Below are positions 9,357-16,845 of a stretch of 64,000 nt of DNA, piece by piece. A program made the translations under genes and the position numbers. Where the stretch lies: positions 55,727 to 119,726 of the forward strand of contig NZ_BAWN01000005.1 in assembly GCF_000696225.1 (NCBI RefSeq), read 5' to 3'. The stretch's first letter is position 1, and each line of letters opens with the position of its first letter. The stretch comes from Serpentinimonas barnesii (GTDB lineage Bacteria; Pseudomonadota; Gammaproteobacteria; Burkholderiales; Burkholderiaceae_C). The notes beneath the pieces were generated by a model, which was not told the origin of the DNA, ran no database searches, and saw only the letters and a program-made list of their open reading frames with translations.

Positions 9357-10913
9357 TCAAACCTCGCGCCGGCGCGCCAGCGGCGGGTTGCGCTCGAAAT
9401 AGGCCACGATGCCGCGCAGCATGGCGTCGGCCATGTGGTTCTGAAAGCGCGGGTCGCGCAGGCGGCGTTCTTCTTCTGGGTTGCTGATGAAGGTGGTTTC
9501 GATCAGCAGGCTGGGGATGTCGGGCGCGCGCAGCACGGCAAAGCCGGCTTGTTCGACGCGCGGCTTGTGCAGGCGGCCCACGCGGCCAATCTCGCGCAGC
9601 ATCACGTCGCCCACGCGCAGGCTGTCGTTGATCTGCGCTGTGGTGCTCATGTCGAGCAGGGTGCGTTGCAGCACGCCTTCTTGCTCGCGCAAGTTGACTC
9701 CGCCCACTTGGTCGGCCGCATTTTCGCGGTTGGCCATCCACTGGGCGGCGGCACTGGTGGCGCCGCGCTCGCTTAGGGCAAACACGCTGGAGCCGCGCGG
9801 ACGTGGTGTGAAAAACGCATCCGCGTGCACGCTCACAAACAAATCGGCCTGCACCCGGCGCGCTTTTTGCACCCGCACCCGCAGCGGCACGAAGTAGTCG
9901 CCGTTGCGCGTCATGAAGGCGCGCAGGGTATAGCCGTTGACCTGGGTGCGGTTGACGCGATCGCGCAGTTTGCGGGCTATCGACAGCACCACGTCCTTTT
10001 CTTGGGTGCCGCCGGGACCGATGGCGCCCGGGTCTTCGCCGCCGTGGCCGGCGTCGATGGCGATCACGAGCAAGCGATCGCTGCGCCCGCCGGTGCTGCC
10101 GTGGGGGGCGCGTGGCCGTGCAGTGGTCGGGGCCGCTGCGCTCGCGGGCACGGGCTGAACGGCTGGGGTGCTCGCCGGCCTCTGGGTCAAGACCGGGGCA
10201 ACTGTGGGCGCAGCCGGTGGGGCCGGGCGAGGGGGGGCGGTGGCGGTGGCAGCGTTTGCTGTAGGAGGGGGCGGCAGCCGGATGGTCCCCAAGCCCGCCG
10301 TGGCTTGGCTGGCCTCGGCGGGCAAGCGGGCTATCAGTTCGCCCAGCGGGTCGGCCGCTCGGGCAGGGGCTGGCGCAGGGGGGGCGATAGCGCCTGCGCT
10401 GCCCGTGTTGGCCGGTGCCGGGGGTGGAGCCGGGTTGGGTGCCGCGTCGAGCTCGCGCAGCCGGTGCGCGATCAGCTCATCCAAGGGGTCGCGCGCCTGT
10501 GCGGGGTATAGGTCGAGAACGAGGCGGTGCTGGAAGGCCGCCACCGGGCTGAGCTGGAACACCTGCGGGTTGATCGGGCGCTTCAGGTCCACCACCAGCC
10601 GCACCACCCGGTCGGCGTGTTGCCCGACGCGAATCGCGGCCACGTTGGGGTCGTCGGGGCGCACCTTGCCCGACAACTGCTGCAACATCGGCGCCAGCTC
10701 GATCCCCTCTAGGTCCAGCGCCACCCGGGGCGGGTCGTTCAGGAAATGGGGTGTGGCTTGCAGGGCCGCGTCAGACTCGATGGTGATGCGGGTGTAGTCG
10801 GGCGCAGGCCACAAGCGCACCGCCACGATGCCGGCACCCCAGGCCAGTTGGTGCGGGCCGAGCGTGAGCACGAGGCTCGAACCCAGCCACTGCAGGGCGT
10901 GGCGGCGCCTCAT
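9357..10913 (-). CDS. amiC: N-acetylmuramoyl-L-alanine amidase with AMIN domain
   Basis: Periplasmic zinc amidase that splits septal peptidoglycan during daughter-cell separation. ATG 10913 gives MRRRHALQWLG, a twin-arginine-like signal, consistent with Tat export known for AmiC. An AMIN domain (about 28-140) targets the septum; a long Ala/Pro linker (about 150-290) follows; the Amidase_3 domain ends the protein. Zinc ligands are visible in DAGHGG, the E of QEKDVVL, SVHADA and the E of LLIETTFISN. It has 518 residues. The start overlaps the tsaE stop by 4 bases, the tsaE-amiC pairing common in proteobacteria. Confidence 0.95.
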   Translation of the reverse strand: MRRRHALQWLGSSLVLTLGPHQLAWGAGIVAVRLWPAPDYTRITIESDAALQATPHFLNDPPRVALDLEGIELAPMLQQLSGKVRPDDPNVAAIRVGQHADRVVRLVVDLKRPINPQVFQLSPVAAFQHRLVLDLYPAQARDPLDELIAHRLRELDAAPNPAPPPAPANTGSAGAIAPPAPAPARAADPLGELIARLPAEASQATAGLGTIRLPPPPTANAATATAPPRPAPPAAPTVAPVLTQRPASTPAVQPVPASAAAPTTARPRAPHGSTGGRSDRLLVIAIDAGHGGEDPGAIGPGGTQEKDVVLSIARKLRDRVNRTQVNGYTLRAFMTRNGDYFVPLRVRVQKARRVQADLFVSVHADAFFTPRPRGSSVFALSERGATSAAAQWMANRENAADQVGGVNLREQEGVLQRTLLDMSTTAQINDSLRVGDVMLREIGRVGRLHKPRVEQAGFAVLRAPDIPSLLIETTFISNPEEERRLRDPRFQNHMADAMLRGIVAYFERNPPLARRREV

Positions 10914-11458
10914 GCCTGCAAAGCCTCCAGCAGGCGCAAGCCCAAGGCGCTGTGCGCACACAGCCGCAGCCGGCGTTGTTCGTCGGCCAAGGTTTCGAGG
11001 TGCAGGTCGAGGTCGGGCATGGGCAGCAATCCGGCGGCTTTTTCGGGCCACTCCACCAACTTGAGGCCGGGTTGCGAAAAAAGTTCACGCAGTCCCGCAT
11101 CTTCCCACTCTTGAGGGTTGATAAATCGATAAAAATCCGCGTGCACGGCATCAATTTCAGTGCCCCGGCGGGGGCCTGCATCGAGGCAGTAGGTCTCGAC
11201 GATGGCGTAGCTCGGGCTTTTGATGCGGCCCGTCACGCCCAAGGCGCGCAGCAAATGGCGCACCATGGTGGTTTTGCCGCTGCCCAAATCGCCGCGCCAG
11301 TGCAAGTGGGCGTGGTCGATCTGGGGGCAGTCGGCCAGCCGGGCGGCGAGCGCTGCAGTGGCGCTTTCGTCGGCCAGCAGCAGGGTCGTACAAGCCAGCG
11401 GCTGCGCGGCGGCGGCTGCGCTTCCTACAATCGGTGGGGTATGTTCGATGCGGCTCAA
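10910..11458 (-). CDS. tsaE: tRNA threonylcarbamoyladenosine biosynthesis ATPase TsaE
   Basis: ATPase that works with TsaB and TsaD to make t6A37 in ANN-decoding tRNAs. The Walker A is GDLGSGKTT, followed by SPSYAIVETY, HADFYRF and a Walker-B-like region ending LKLVEWPEKA. The start is uncertain: no ATG suits the family N-terminus, and I use TTG 11458 (182 residues). That start would overlap the divergent queG by 18 bases; a shorter start is possible. Its stop overlaps the amiC start (ATGA). Confidence 0.88.
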   Translation of the reverse strand: MSRIEHTPPIVGSAAAAAQPLACTTLLLADESATAALAARLADCPQIDHAHLHWRGDLGSGKTTMVRHLLRALGVTGRIKSPSYAIVETYCLDAGPRRGTEIDAVHADFYRFINPQEWEDAGLRELFSQPGLKLVEWPEKAAGLLPMPDLDLHLETLADEQRRLRLCAHSALGLRLLEALQA

Positions 11459-12670
11459 TTCGTTACACAGGTTCAAGGCTGGGGCCGGGAATTGGGATTC
11501 TCGCAAATCGGCGTGGCCGGTGTCGATTTGCGCCACGCCGAAGCGGGGCTGTTGCAGTGGCTGCAGGCCGGATTTCACGGCCAGATGCACTACATGGCCG
11601 CGCACGGCCTCAAGCGCGCCCGCCCGGCCGAGCTGGTGCCCGGCACCCTGAGCGTGATCACCGCTCGCATGGATTATCTGCCTGCCAGCCGCAGCCCCGA
11701 CTGGCGCGAGCAAGAATGGCAGGCCTTGCAGCAGCCCCTGCAAGCCAACGTGGCCTTGTACGCCCGGGGGCGCGACTACCACAAGGTGCTGCGCCAGCGG
11801 CTGCGGCGGCTGGCCGAGCGCATCGAGCAAGCTTTGCTGGCGCAGGCCGCGGCCCAAGCGCAGAGCCATCAGGCTGCGTCGGTGGCCGCTGCGCTCACGG
11901 CAGCGCACCTAGGCGCCCACACCGCCTCACCCGCCACCTCACCCGCTGCCTCGCACCCCCCCCTGCAGTGGCGCGCATTTACCGACTCGGCCCCGGTGCT
12001 GGAGGTCGAGCTGGCGCAGCGCAGCGGCCTCGGCTGGCGCGGCAAGCACACGCTGGCCTTGAGCCGCGAGGCCGGTTCGATGTTTTTTTTGGGCGAGATT
12101 TTTCTCAATTTCGAGCTGCCCCCCACGGCGCCGACCAGCGCCCACTGCGGCCAATGCCAAGCCTGCCTCGATGTGTGCCCAACGCAGGCCATCGTGGCCC
12201 CCTACCGGCTCGATGCGCGCCGCTGCATCGCCTACCTGACTATCGAGCACGCCGGGCCGATTGCCACCGAGCTGCGGCCCCTGATCGGCAACCGCATCTA
12301 CGGCTGTGACGACTGCCAATTGATCTGCCCATGGAACAAGTACGCCCAGCGCGCCCGCGTGCCCGATTTCGAGCCGCGCGCCGCCTTGCAGGCGCCCGAG
12401 CTGCTGCGTGTTTGGGCCTGGAGCCGGGCCGAGTTCGAGCGCCACACCGAGGGCAGCCCGATCCGGCGCATCGGCCACGAGCGCTGGCTGCGCAACGTGG
12501 CGGTGGCCTTGGGCAATGCGCTGGCCAGCGAGGGCCTAGGGCCACAGCAGGCGGCAGCCATCAAGGCGGCATTAACTGGACGGACCGAAGACCCCAGCCC
12601 GCTGGTGCGCGAGCACGTGCGCTGGGCGCTGGCGCAACACCCTGCAGACCTTGGGGCGCCGCAGCCATAA
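11441..12670 (+). CDS. queG: Epoxyqueuosine reductase
   Basis: Last step of queuosine synthesis in tRNA: cobalamin- and Fe-S-dependent reduction of epoxyqueuosine. ATG 11441 (MFDAAQFVTQVQGW) matches the family start. Two 4Fe-4S cysteine sets are clear: CGQCQACLDVCP and CDDCQLICPWN. A HEAT-like C-terminal part follows. At 409 residues it is longer than usual (about 350-380), with an Ala/Gln-rich insert around residues 140-175 ahead of the SAPVLEVELAQRSGLGW segment. It is divergent from tsaE, an arrangement common in Burkholderiales. Confidence 0.95.
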   Translation: MFDAAQFVTQVQGWGRELGFSQIGVAGVDLRHAEAGLLQWLQAGFHGQMHYMAAHGLKRARPAELVPGTLSVITARMDYLPASRSPDWREQEWQALQQPLQANVALYARGRDYHKVLRQRLRRLAERIEQALLAQAAAQAQSHQAASVAAALTAAHLGAHTASPATSPAASHPPLQWRAFTDSAPVLEVELAQRSGLGWRGKHTLALSREAGSMFFLGEIFLNFELPPTAPTSAHCGQCQACLDVCPTQAIVAPYRLDARRCIAYLTIEHAGPIATELRPLIGNRIYGCDDCQLICPWNKYAQRARVPDFEPRAALQAPELLRVWAWSRAEFERHTEGSPIRRIGHERWLRNVAVALGNALASEGLGPQQAAAIKAALTGRTEDPSPLVREHVRWALAQHPADLGAPQP

Positions 12671-12693
12671 GCCCGTGCAGCCCATGCGCCTGC

Positions 12694-12783
12694 TGGCGGA
12701 AGCGGTGAGATTCGAACTCACGAACGGGGTTACCCGTTGCCGGTTTTCAAGACCGGTGCAATCGACCACTCTGCCACGCTTCC
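12694..12783 (-). tRNA. tRNA-Ser(UGA)
   Basis: A 90-base class II tRNA on the minus strand. Acceptor GGAAGCG (from 12783) pairs with CGCTTCC. Anticodon stem CCGGT/ACCGG holds the loop CTTGAAA, giving anticodon TGA. A long variable arm (ACGGGTAACCCGT) and T-arm GAGTTCGAATCTC follow, and CCA is encoded at 12694-12696. It lies just downstream of queG on the opposite strand. Confidence 0.97.
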
Positions 12784-12987
12784 CCTAACCCTGCACAAGA
12801 GCGCCGATTGTAAGCTGCAAGGGGAGCCGCAGGAGGTGCCAGTAGGGGGGGGCTGGCAGGGATTGGTCTGTCAGGGATTTTCTGACTGCATCTCCAGCCA
12901 TTTTCTGACTCATGACATTGCGTGGGCGGCCTACAGTCAAAACCAAGCAGGGCGCACGGTGCACCCGCAAATGCTGGAGGTCATGAC

Positions 12988-13698
12988 ATGGTGATGATCA
13001 GCGACGCCACAGGCGTCAGAGCCGATGCGCTGCAACGGCCACGGCGGTTTCCGGTGCATACCGAAGCGTCGGTCCAGCGAACCGAACATTGGCCGTTCAC
13101 GGTGCGTTTGGCCAGCGGTGAGCAGGATATGGCCAAGGTGTTGGAGATTCGACACAGCGCCTACGCCCGCCATTTGCCAGAGGCCTTGAGCGCTTCGCTG
13201 CGCCAACCCGAGGCGATGGACCGCGCAGAAGGGGTGGTCATGCTGCTGGCCGAATCCAAGCTCGACGGCTCGCCCATGGGAACCATGCGCATTCAGACCA
13301 ACCGGGCGCAGGCGCTGGCACTGGAGCAATCGGTGCAATTGCCGCAATGGATGCAGGGCTTGCCGCTGGCCGAAGCCACGCGCCTAGGGGTGAGCATAGA
13401 GGGTTCGGCGCGCTTGGTCAAGGTGGCCCTGTTCAAGGCCTATTACCTGTATTGTTTGCAAGCCGGCATCCGCTACATGGTCATCACCGCCCGATCACCG
13501 TTGGACCGTCAGTACGAACGCATGCTGTTCCAAGACGTGTATCCGCATCTGGGCTACATTCCGCTCTCGCATGTGTTCAATTTGCCGCACCGGGTTTTGA
13601 ATTTGGATGTGCAAAACGTGCGTGAACAGTGGGAGGAGGTGGGACATCCGATGCTGGATTTTATGTGCCACACAAGGCATCCTGATCTGCAACTCTGA
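12988..13698 (+). CDS. FeeM-like N-acyl amino acid synthase (GNAT fold)
   Basis: Resembles the N-acyl amino acid synthase/FeeM domain group, related to acyl-homoserine-lactone synthases, which join a fatty acyl group from acyl-ACP to an amino compound. Family-like blocks are EIRHSAYARHLPEA, a mid-protein MGTMRIQTN strand, EATRLGVSIEGSARLVKVALFKAYYLY, and YERMLFQDVYPHLGY near the end. ATG 12988 is preceded by TGGAGG with 7-base spacing; the protein has 236 residues with no signal or membrane segment. It converges on a GGDEF/EAL gene 15 bases away, which hints at a shared signalling theme. The substrate is unknown and the family call is from memory of the motif pattern. Confidence 0.7.
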   Translation: MVMISDATGVRADALQRPRRFPVHTEASVQRTEHWPFTVRLASGEQDMAKVLEIRHSAYARHLPEALSASLRQPEAMDRAEGVVMLLAESKLDGSPMGTMRIQTNRAQALALEQSVQLPQWMQGLPLAEATRLGVSIEGSARLVKVALFKAYYLYCLQAGIRYMVITARSPLDRQYERMLFQDVYPHLGYIPLSHVFNLPHRVLNLDVQNVREQWEEVGHPMLDFMCHTRHPDLQL

Positions 13699-13713
13699 AG
13701 TTGCAAGATGTTT

Positions 13714-16695
13714 TCAGGTGCGCGGTGTGGGTGAGGCATGCGGTGGGTCAGCTCCCAGCACCAAATCGACGTGCTCAAGCTCATCCGGCCTGAGGGTGCT
13801 GAGGTAGGCCATGAGCTGTGCATCGGCTATGAAATCGGCGCCGCTTTGGGCCCGCAAAATCGCATCGGGGGGCTGCGGCCGGGCCACCACGAACCCCTGC
13901 ACGTAGTCGACCCCAATTTCGGCCAGCGTTTCCACCGTTGCAAAATCCTCGGCCCACTCGGCGATGGTTTTCATGCCTAGGTTTTGTGCCAAGCTGACGA
14001 TCGCCTCGACGATGGCTATGTTGGCCGGGTGCTGGTTCATGTTGACGATAAAGCTGCCGTCAATCTTGAGTAAATCGGCTGGCAATTCCTTGAGATAGGA
14101 AAACGACGTGTAGCCGGCGCCAAAGTCGTCCAGCGCCACTTTGGCGCCCACGGCACGCACCCGGTCGATGAATCGGCGCGTGTTTTCCATGTCGTGCAAG
14201 GCCACGCTCTCGGTGATTTCGAGGCAAATTCTCGGCGCCACACTGCGGTGGCGTTCGAGCATGATGAACACATCGTCTATGAAGCGTTCGTCGTTGAGCG
14301 AGGCACCACTCAAATTCAAGCAGACAAAGCGGTTGAGCGACAGCTGTTCCTGATGCTGCTCCAGCCAGTTCAGGGTCTTGGATAAAACCCAGCGATCAAT
14401 CATGCCCATGCGGCCAGCAATTTCGGCGGCATGAATCAGGCGCGAAGTGGGGATGGGCGCTCCATGGGCGTCTTGCATGCGCAGCAAGACCTCAAAGTTG
14501 AATGATTCGTAAGGGCTGCGCAGCGACATAATGGGCTGCATTTCCAGAAACAGTCCGTCTATGGATGTCTGACTGGCCAGCTGCTCGACCAAGAGCAGTT
14601 CGGTCTCGTGGTCTGTAAAAACGTTGGAGTGGCGGTCGAACACCACCAGCGCGTTGCCCTGGCCTTTTTTTGCCATGCGGCAGGCATGATCAGAGGTCGA
14701 GACCACATCTTTGGCCAGGCTTCCCGCTGCCACTTCAATCAAACCGATCGAGCTGCGCACCTGAAAGGCGCGTTCACCAACCTGGCAGGCGCTGCCGCCA
14801 ATCTGCTGCAGGATTTCCCGGCACGTGGCTTCGGCAACTGCCAGCGGGGTATTGGGCATCACAAACAGAAACTCATCTCCGCCTACGCGGCCAAGGTGCA
14901 TGTGTGGCCCCAGAGGAATTTGGGCGCGCTGGCAAACGGTCTGCAGCACCGAATCGCCAGCCGCGTGACCGTAGAGGTCGTTGATGAGCTTGAATCGGTC
15001 CAGATCGAGGTAGGCGACAGCCAATGGCTTGCCGCGCCCAATGTCGGCGATGCTGGAATTGAGTACCTGCTCGATGCCGTGCCGGTTCAGCACCTTGGTT
15101 AAGGTGTCGTGATGGGCCAGGAACTTCAGGTTTTCGGTGGCCAGGGACTTTTCAGTGATGTCTTGGAAAGTGCCTTCGATTTTGTCGCCCGCGCGGGTGG
15201 CGCGCACCTGGAAGCGCCGTGGCGCTTGATCGGGGTGCTGGATCAGCACCTCGAGTTCGGCGGTCGAGCGGGTTTGGGTTTGCTCGAGCATGGCTTGCCA
15301 GTGCGCTGAACCAAAGCGTTGCGGCCAGGTTTGTTCGCGCAATGCCGGTTCGCTCGTATCGAGCATGTGCAGCAAGGCCGGATTGGCGCTGCTCAGGCTT
15401 CCATCCAAATCAAGGGTGAACAGACCGATGGGTATCACTTCATAGGTGTGTTGCAGCTCGGCCTGCGCAGCCAATTTTTGTAGATGGGCTTGCCGCATCT
15501 GTTCCGCAATGGCCAGCGAGGCGAGCAAGCTGGATGCCAAGGCGGCGGTGAGGCTGTTGAAGCTGCCGATCCAGCCCTTGAGGCCTAATGCGGCAGCGGC
15601 TACTTCATAAAGGCTTGCAAAAAGGGCGATGCCAATTGATGCTGCGTACCACAAGGCCACTCGAGATTGGGTGCGAAGCAATATTCGGGTGAGCATGAAT
15701 AGCAAAATAGCCACGCCCAAACCAGTAAAGACCCAGATTAATGGTAAAAAATTTGCATAGGGTAGGGTGAGCGCCAGCAGCAGCAAGGGTGGACAGGACC
15801 ATTTTGCGGCATTGATCAATATTTTATAACCAACTCCACTGAGTTCTTCCTTAAATAGAGAAGTAAACAAGGTAAAAGTTACCATGTAATACAAAGCCAG
15901 CGTCAACGGCCGCATGGTTTGCTGCCATTCAAACGGAATGGTTTGCCCCAGCCACTGCTGATCCCAGCCCATTGAGAGCGCGGCCATGCGCAGGTTCACC
16001 ACCAACCAGGCAGCAAACAGGATGTAGGTGCGGTTGCGGTTGATGAAGCCGGCAATCAGGGTAAAGAGCGCCAGCACCAGAATGCCGCCATCGAGCAGGC
16101 CCGAGCCGCGGTGGAATTGCAATTCGCGCGAGGACAGTTCGGCCGCATCCCACTGCAGGGCACTGATGCGCCCCGGGCCCACCAGCACGGTGCGGCACAG
16201 CAGGGCTGGTGCCCCGCTGGGGTCAATGGCAAAGCCGGCGCGAACCGGCAGGATCGATCCTTGCGGCGGCGTGGTGCGCGAAGCAGCGCCTAGGCTTTGC
16301 AGAGTATTGGCATTCCAGCAACTCAGGCTATAGGCATGGCGCGAGGGGAATTCAATCCGGATGGGCTGCGTTGCAGGCAAGGGCTGCAGCAACAGCCAAA
16401 AGGGCGATTCCTGCAAATCGGTGTCTTGCTGTGGAATGGGGGCCGGCGAAGTTTGCCTCAGTTGCTGCAGCGCATGGGAGGCTTGCCAATTTCCTTGCGC
16501 ATCTTGCAGCACCTGAAAATTCAAGGCCTTGCCTTGAGCGGCCGTGTAGGGGCTGTGCCAGTTCCAGAGCGCCCACAGGGTCAGCAGGCCGAACAATACC
16601 GGAAGCCAAAAAACCGAAAGCCCCAGCAGCAAACGGTCCAAGCCCTGATTGAGGCGAGGCAGCCGAAGCGACGATGGGAGCGAAAGTGGAGGCAT
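13714..16695 (-). CDS. Membrane GGDEF/EAL protein with 7TMR-DISM-like sensor and PAS
   Basis: A 993-residue cyclic-di-GMP turnover protein. An N-terminal anchor (about 22-45) is followed by an extracytoplasmic region to about 200 and a multi-helix membrane sensor (about 200-400) resembling 7TMR-DISM. A PAS-like segment (about 410-520) comes next. The GGDEF motif at 605-609 is intact (GRVGGDEF) but lacks an RxxD inhibitory site just upstream. The C-terminal EAL domain has EVL instead of EAL at 735-737, yet keeps NLS, LEITES, DDFGAGY, KIDGSF and QGF. Both activities are therefore possible, but the phosphodiesterase needs testing. It is convergent with the FeeM-like gene and divergent from dinG. 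Confidence 0.92.
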   Translation of the reverse strand: MPPLSLPSSLRLPRLNQGLDRLLLGLSVFWLPVLFGLLTLWALWNWHSPYTAAQGKALNFQVLQDAQGNWQASHALQQLRQTSPAPIPQQDTDLQESPFWLLLQPLPATQPIRIEFPSRHAYSLSCWNANTLQSLGAASRTTPPQGSILPVRAGFAIDPSGAPALLCRTVLVGPGRISALQWDAAELSSRELQFHRGSGLLDGGILVLALFTLIAGFINRNRTYILFAAWLVVNLRMAALSMGWDQQWLGQTIPFEWQQTMRPLTLALYYMVTFTLFTSLFKEELSGVGYKILINAAKWSCPPLLLLALTLPYANFLPLIWVFTGLGVAILLFMLTRILLRTQSRVALWYAASIGIALFASLYEVAAAALGLKGWIGSFNSLTAALASSLLASLAIAEQMRQAHLQKLAAQAELQHTYEVIPIGLFTLDLDGSLSSANPALLHMLDTSEPALREQTWPQRFGSAHWQAMLEQTQTRSTAELEVLIQHPDQAPRRFQVRATRAGDKIEGTFQDITEKSLATENLKFLAHHDTLTKVLNRHGIEQVLNSSIADIGRGKPLAVAYLDLDRFKLINDLYGHAAGDSVLQTVCQRAQIPLGPHMHLGRVGGDEFLFVMPNTPLAVAEATCREILQQIGGSACQVGERAFQVRSSIGLIEVAAGSLAKDVVSTSDHACRMAKKGQGNALVVFDRHSNVFTDHETELLLVEQLASQTSIDGLFLEMQPIMSLRSPYESFNFEVLLRMQDAHGAPIPTSRLIHAAEIAGRMGMIDRWVLSKTLNWLEQHQEQLSLNRFVCLNLSGASLNDERFIDDVFIMLERHRSVAPRICLEITESVALHDMENTRRFIDRVRAVGAKVALDDFGAGYTSFSYLKELPADLLKIDGSFIVNMNQHPANIAIVEAIVSLAQNLGMKTIAEWAEDFATVETLAEIGVDYVQGFVVARPQPPDAILRAQSGADFIADAQLMAYLSTLRPDELEHVDLVLGADPPHASPTPRT

Positions 16696-16773
16696 AAACT
16701 GGGTTGGACCCGGTGTGATGTTTGCTCCCTTTCGACACAGGCCGGATTATGCGTCCAAAATCACCCAATTGGG

Positions 16774-16824
16774 CACCCGCACCCGCACCCGCACCCGCAC
16801 CCGCACCCGCACCCGCACCCGCAC
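16774..16824. repeat. (CACCCG)8.5 hexanucleotide tandem repeat
   Basis: About eight and a half exact CACCCG units in the 150-base gap between the divergent GGDEF/EAL gene and dinG, ending 21 bases before the dinG ATG. Such tracts can change length by slipped-strand mispairing. Here it would alter promoter or leader spacing, or, read through, extend the dinG frame, which is open upstream. Confidence 0.9.
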
Positions 16825-16845
16825 TTGTGCCACACTCTGGCGCTT

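Noticed and set aside
16774..16824. Repetitive tract as a CRISPR array
   Set aside because: The units are exact 6-base tandem repeats with no spacers; the CTCGGC tract at 28079-28120 is likewise excluded.
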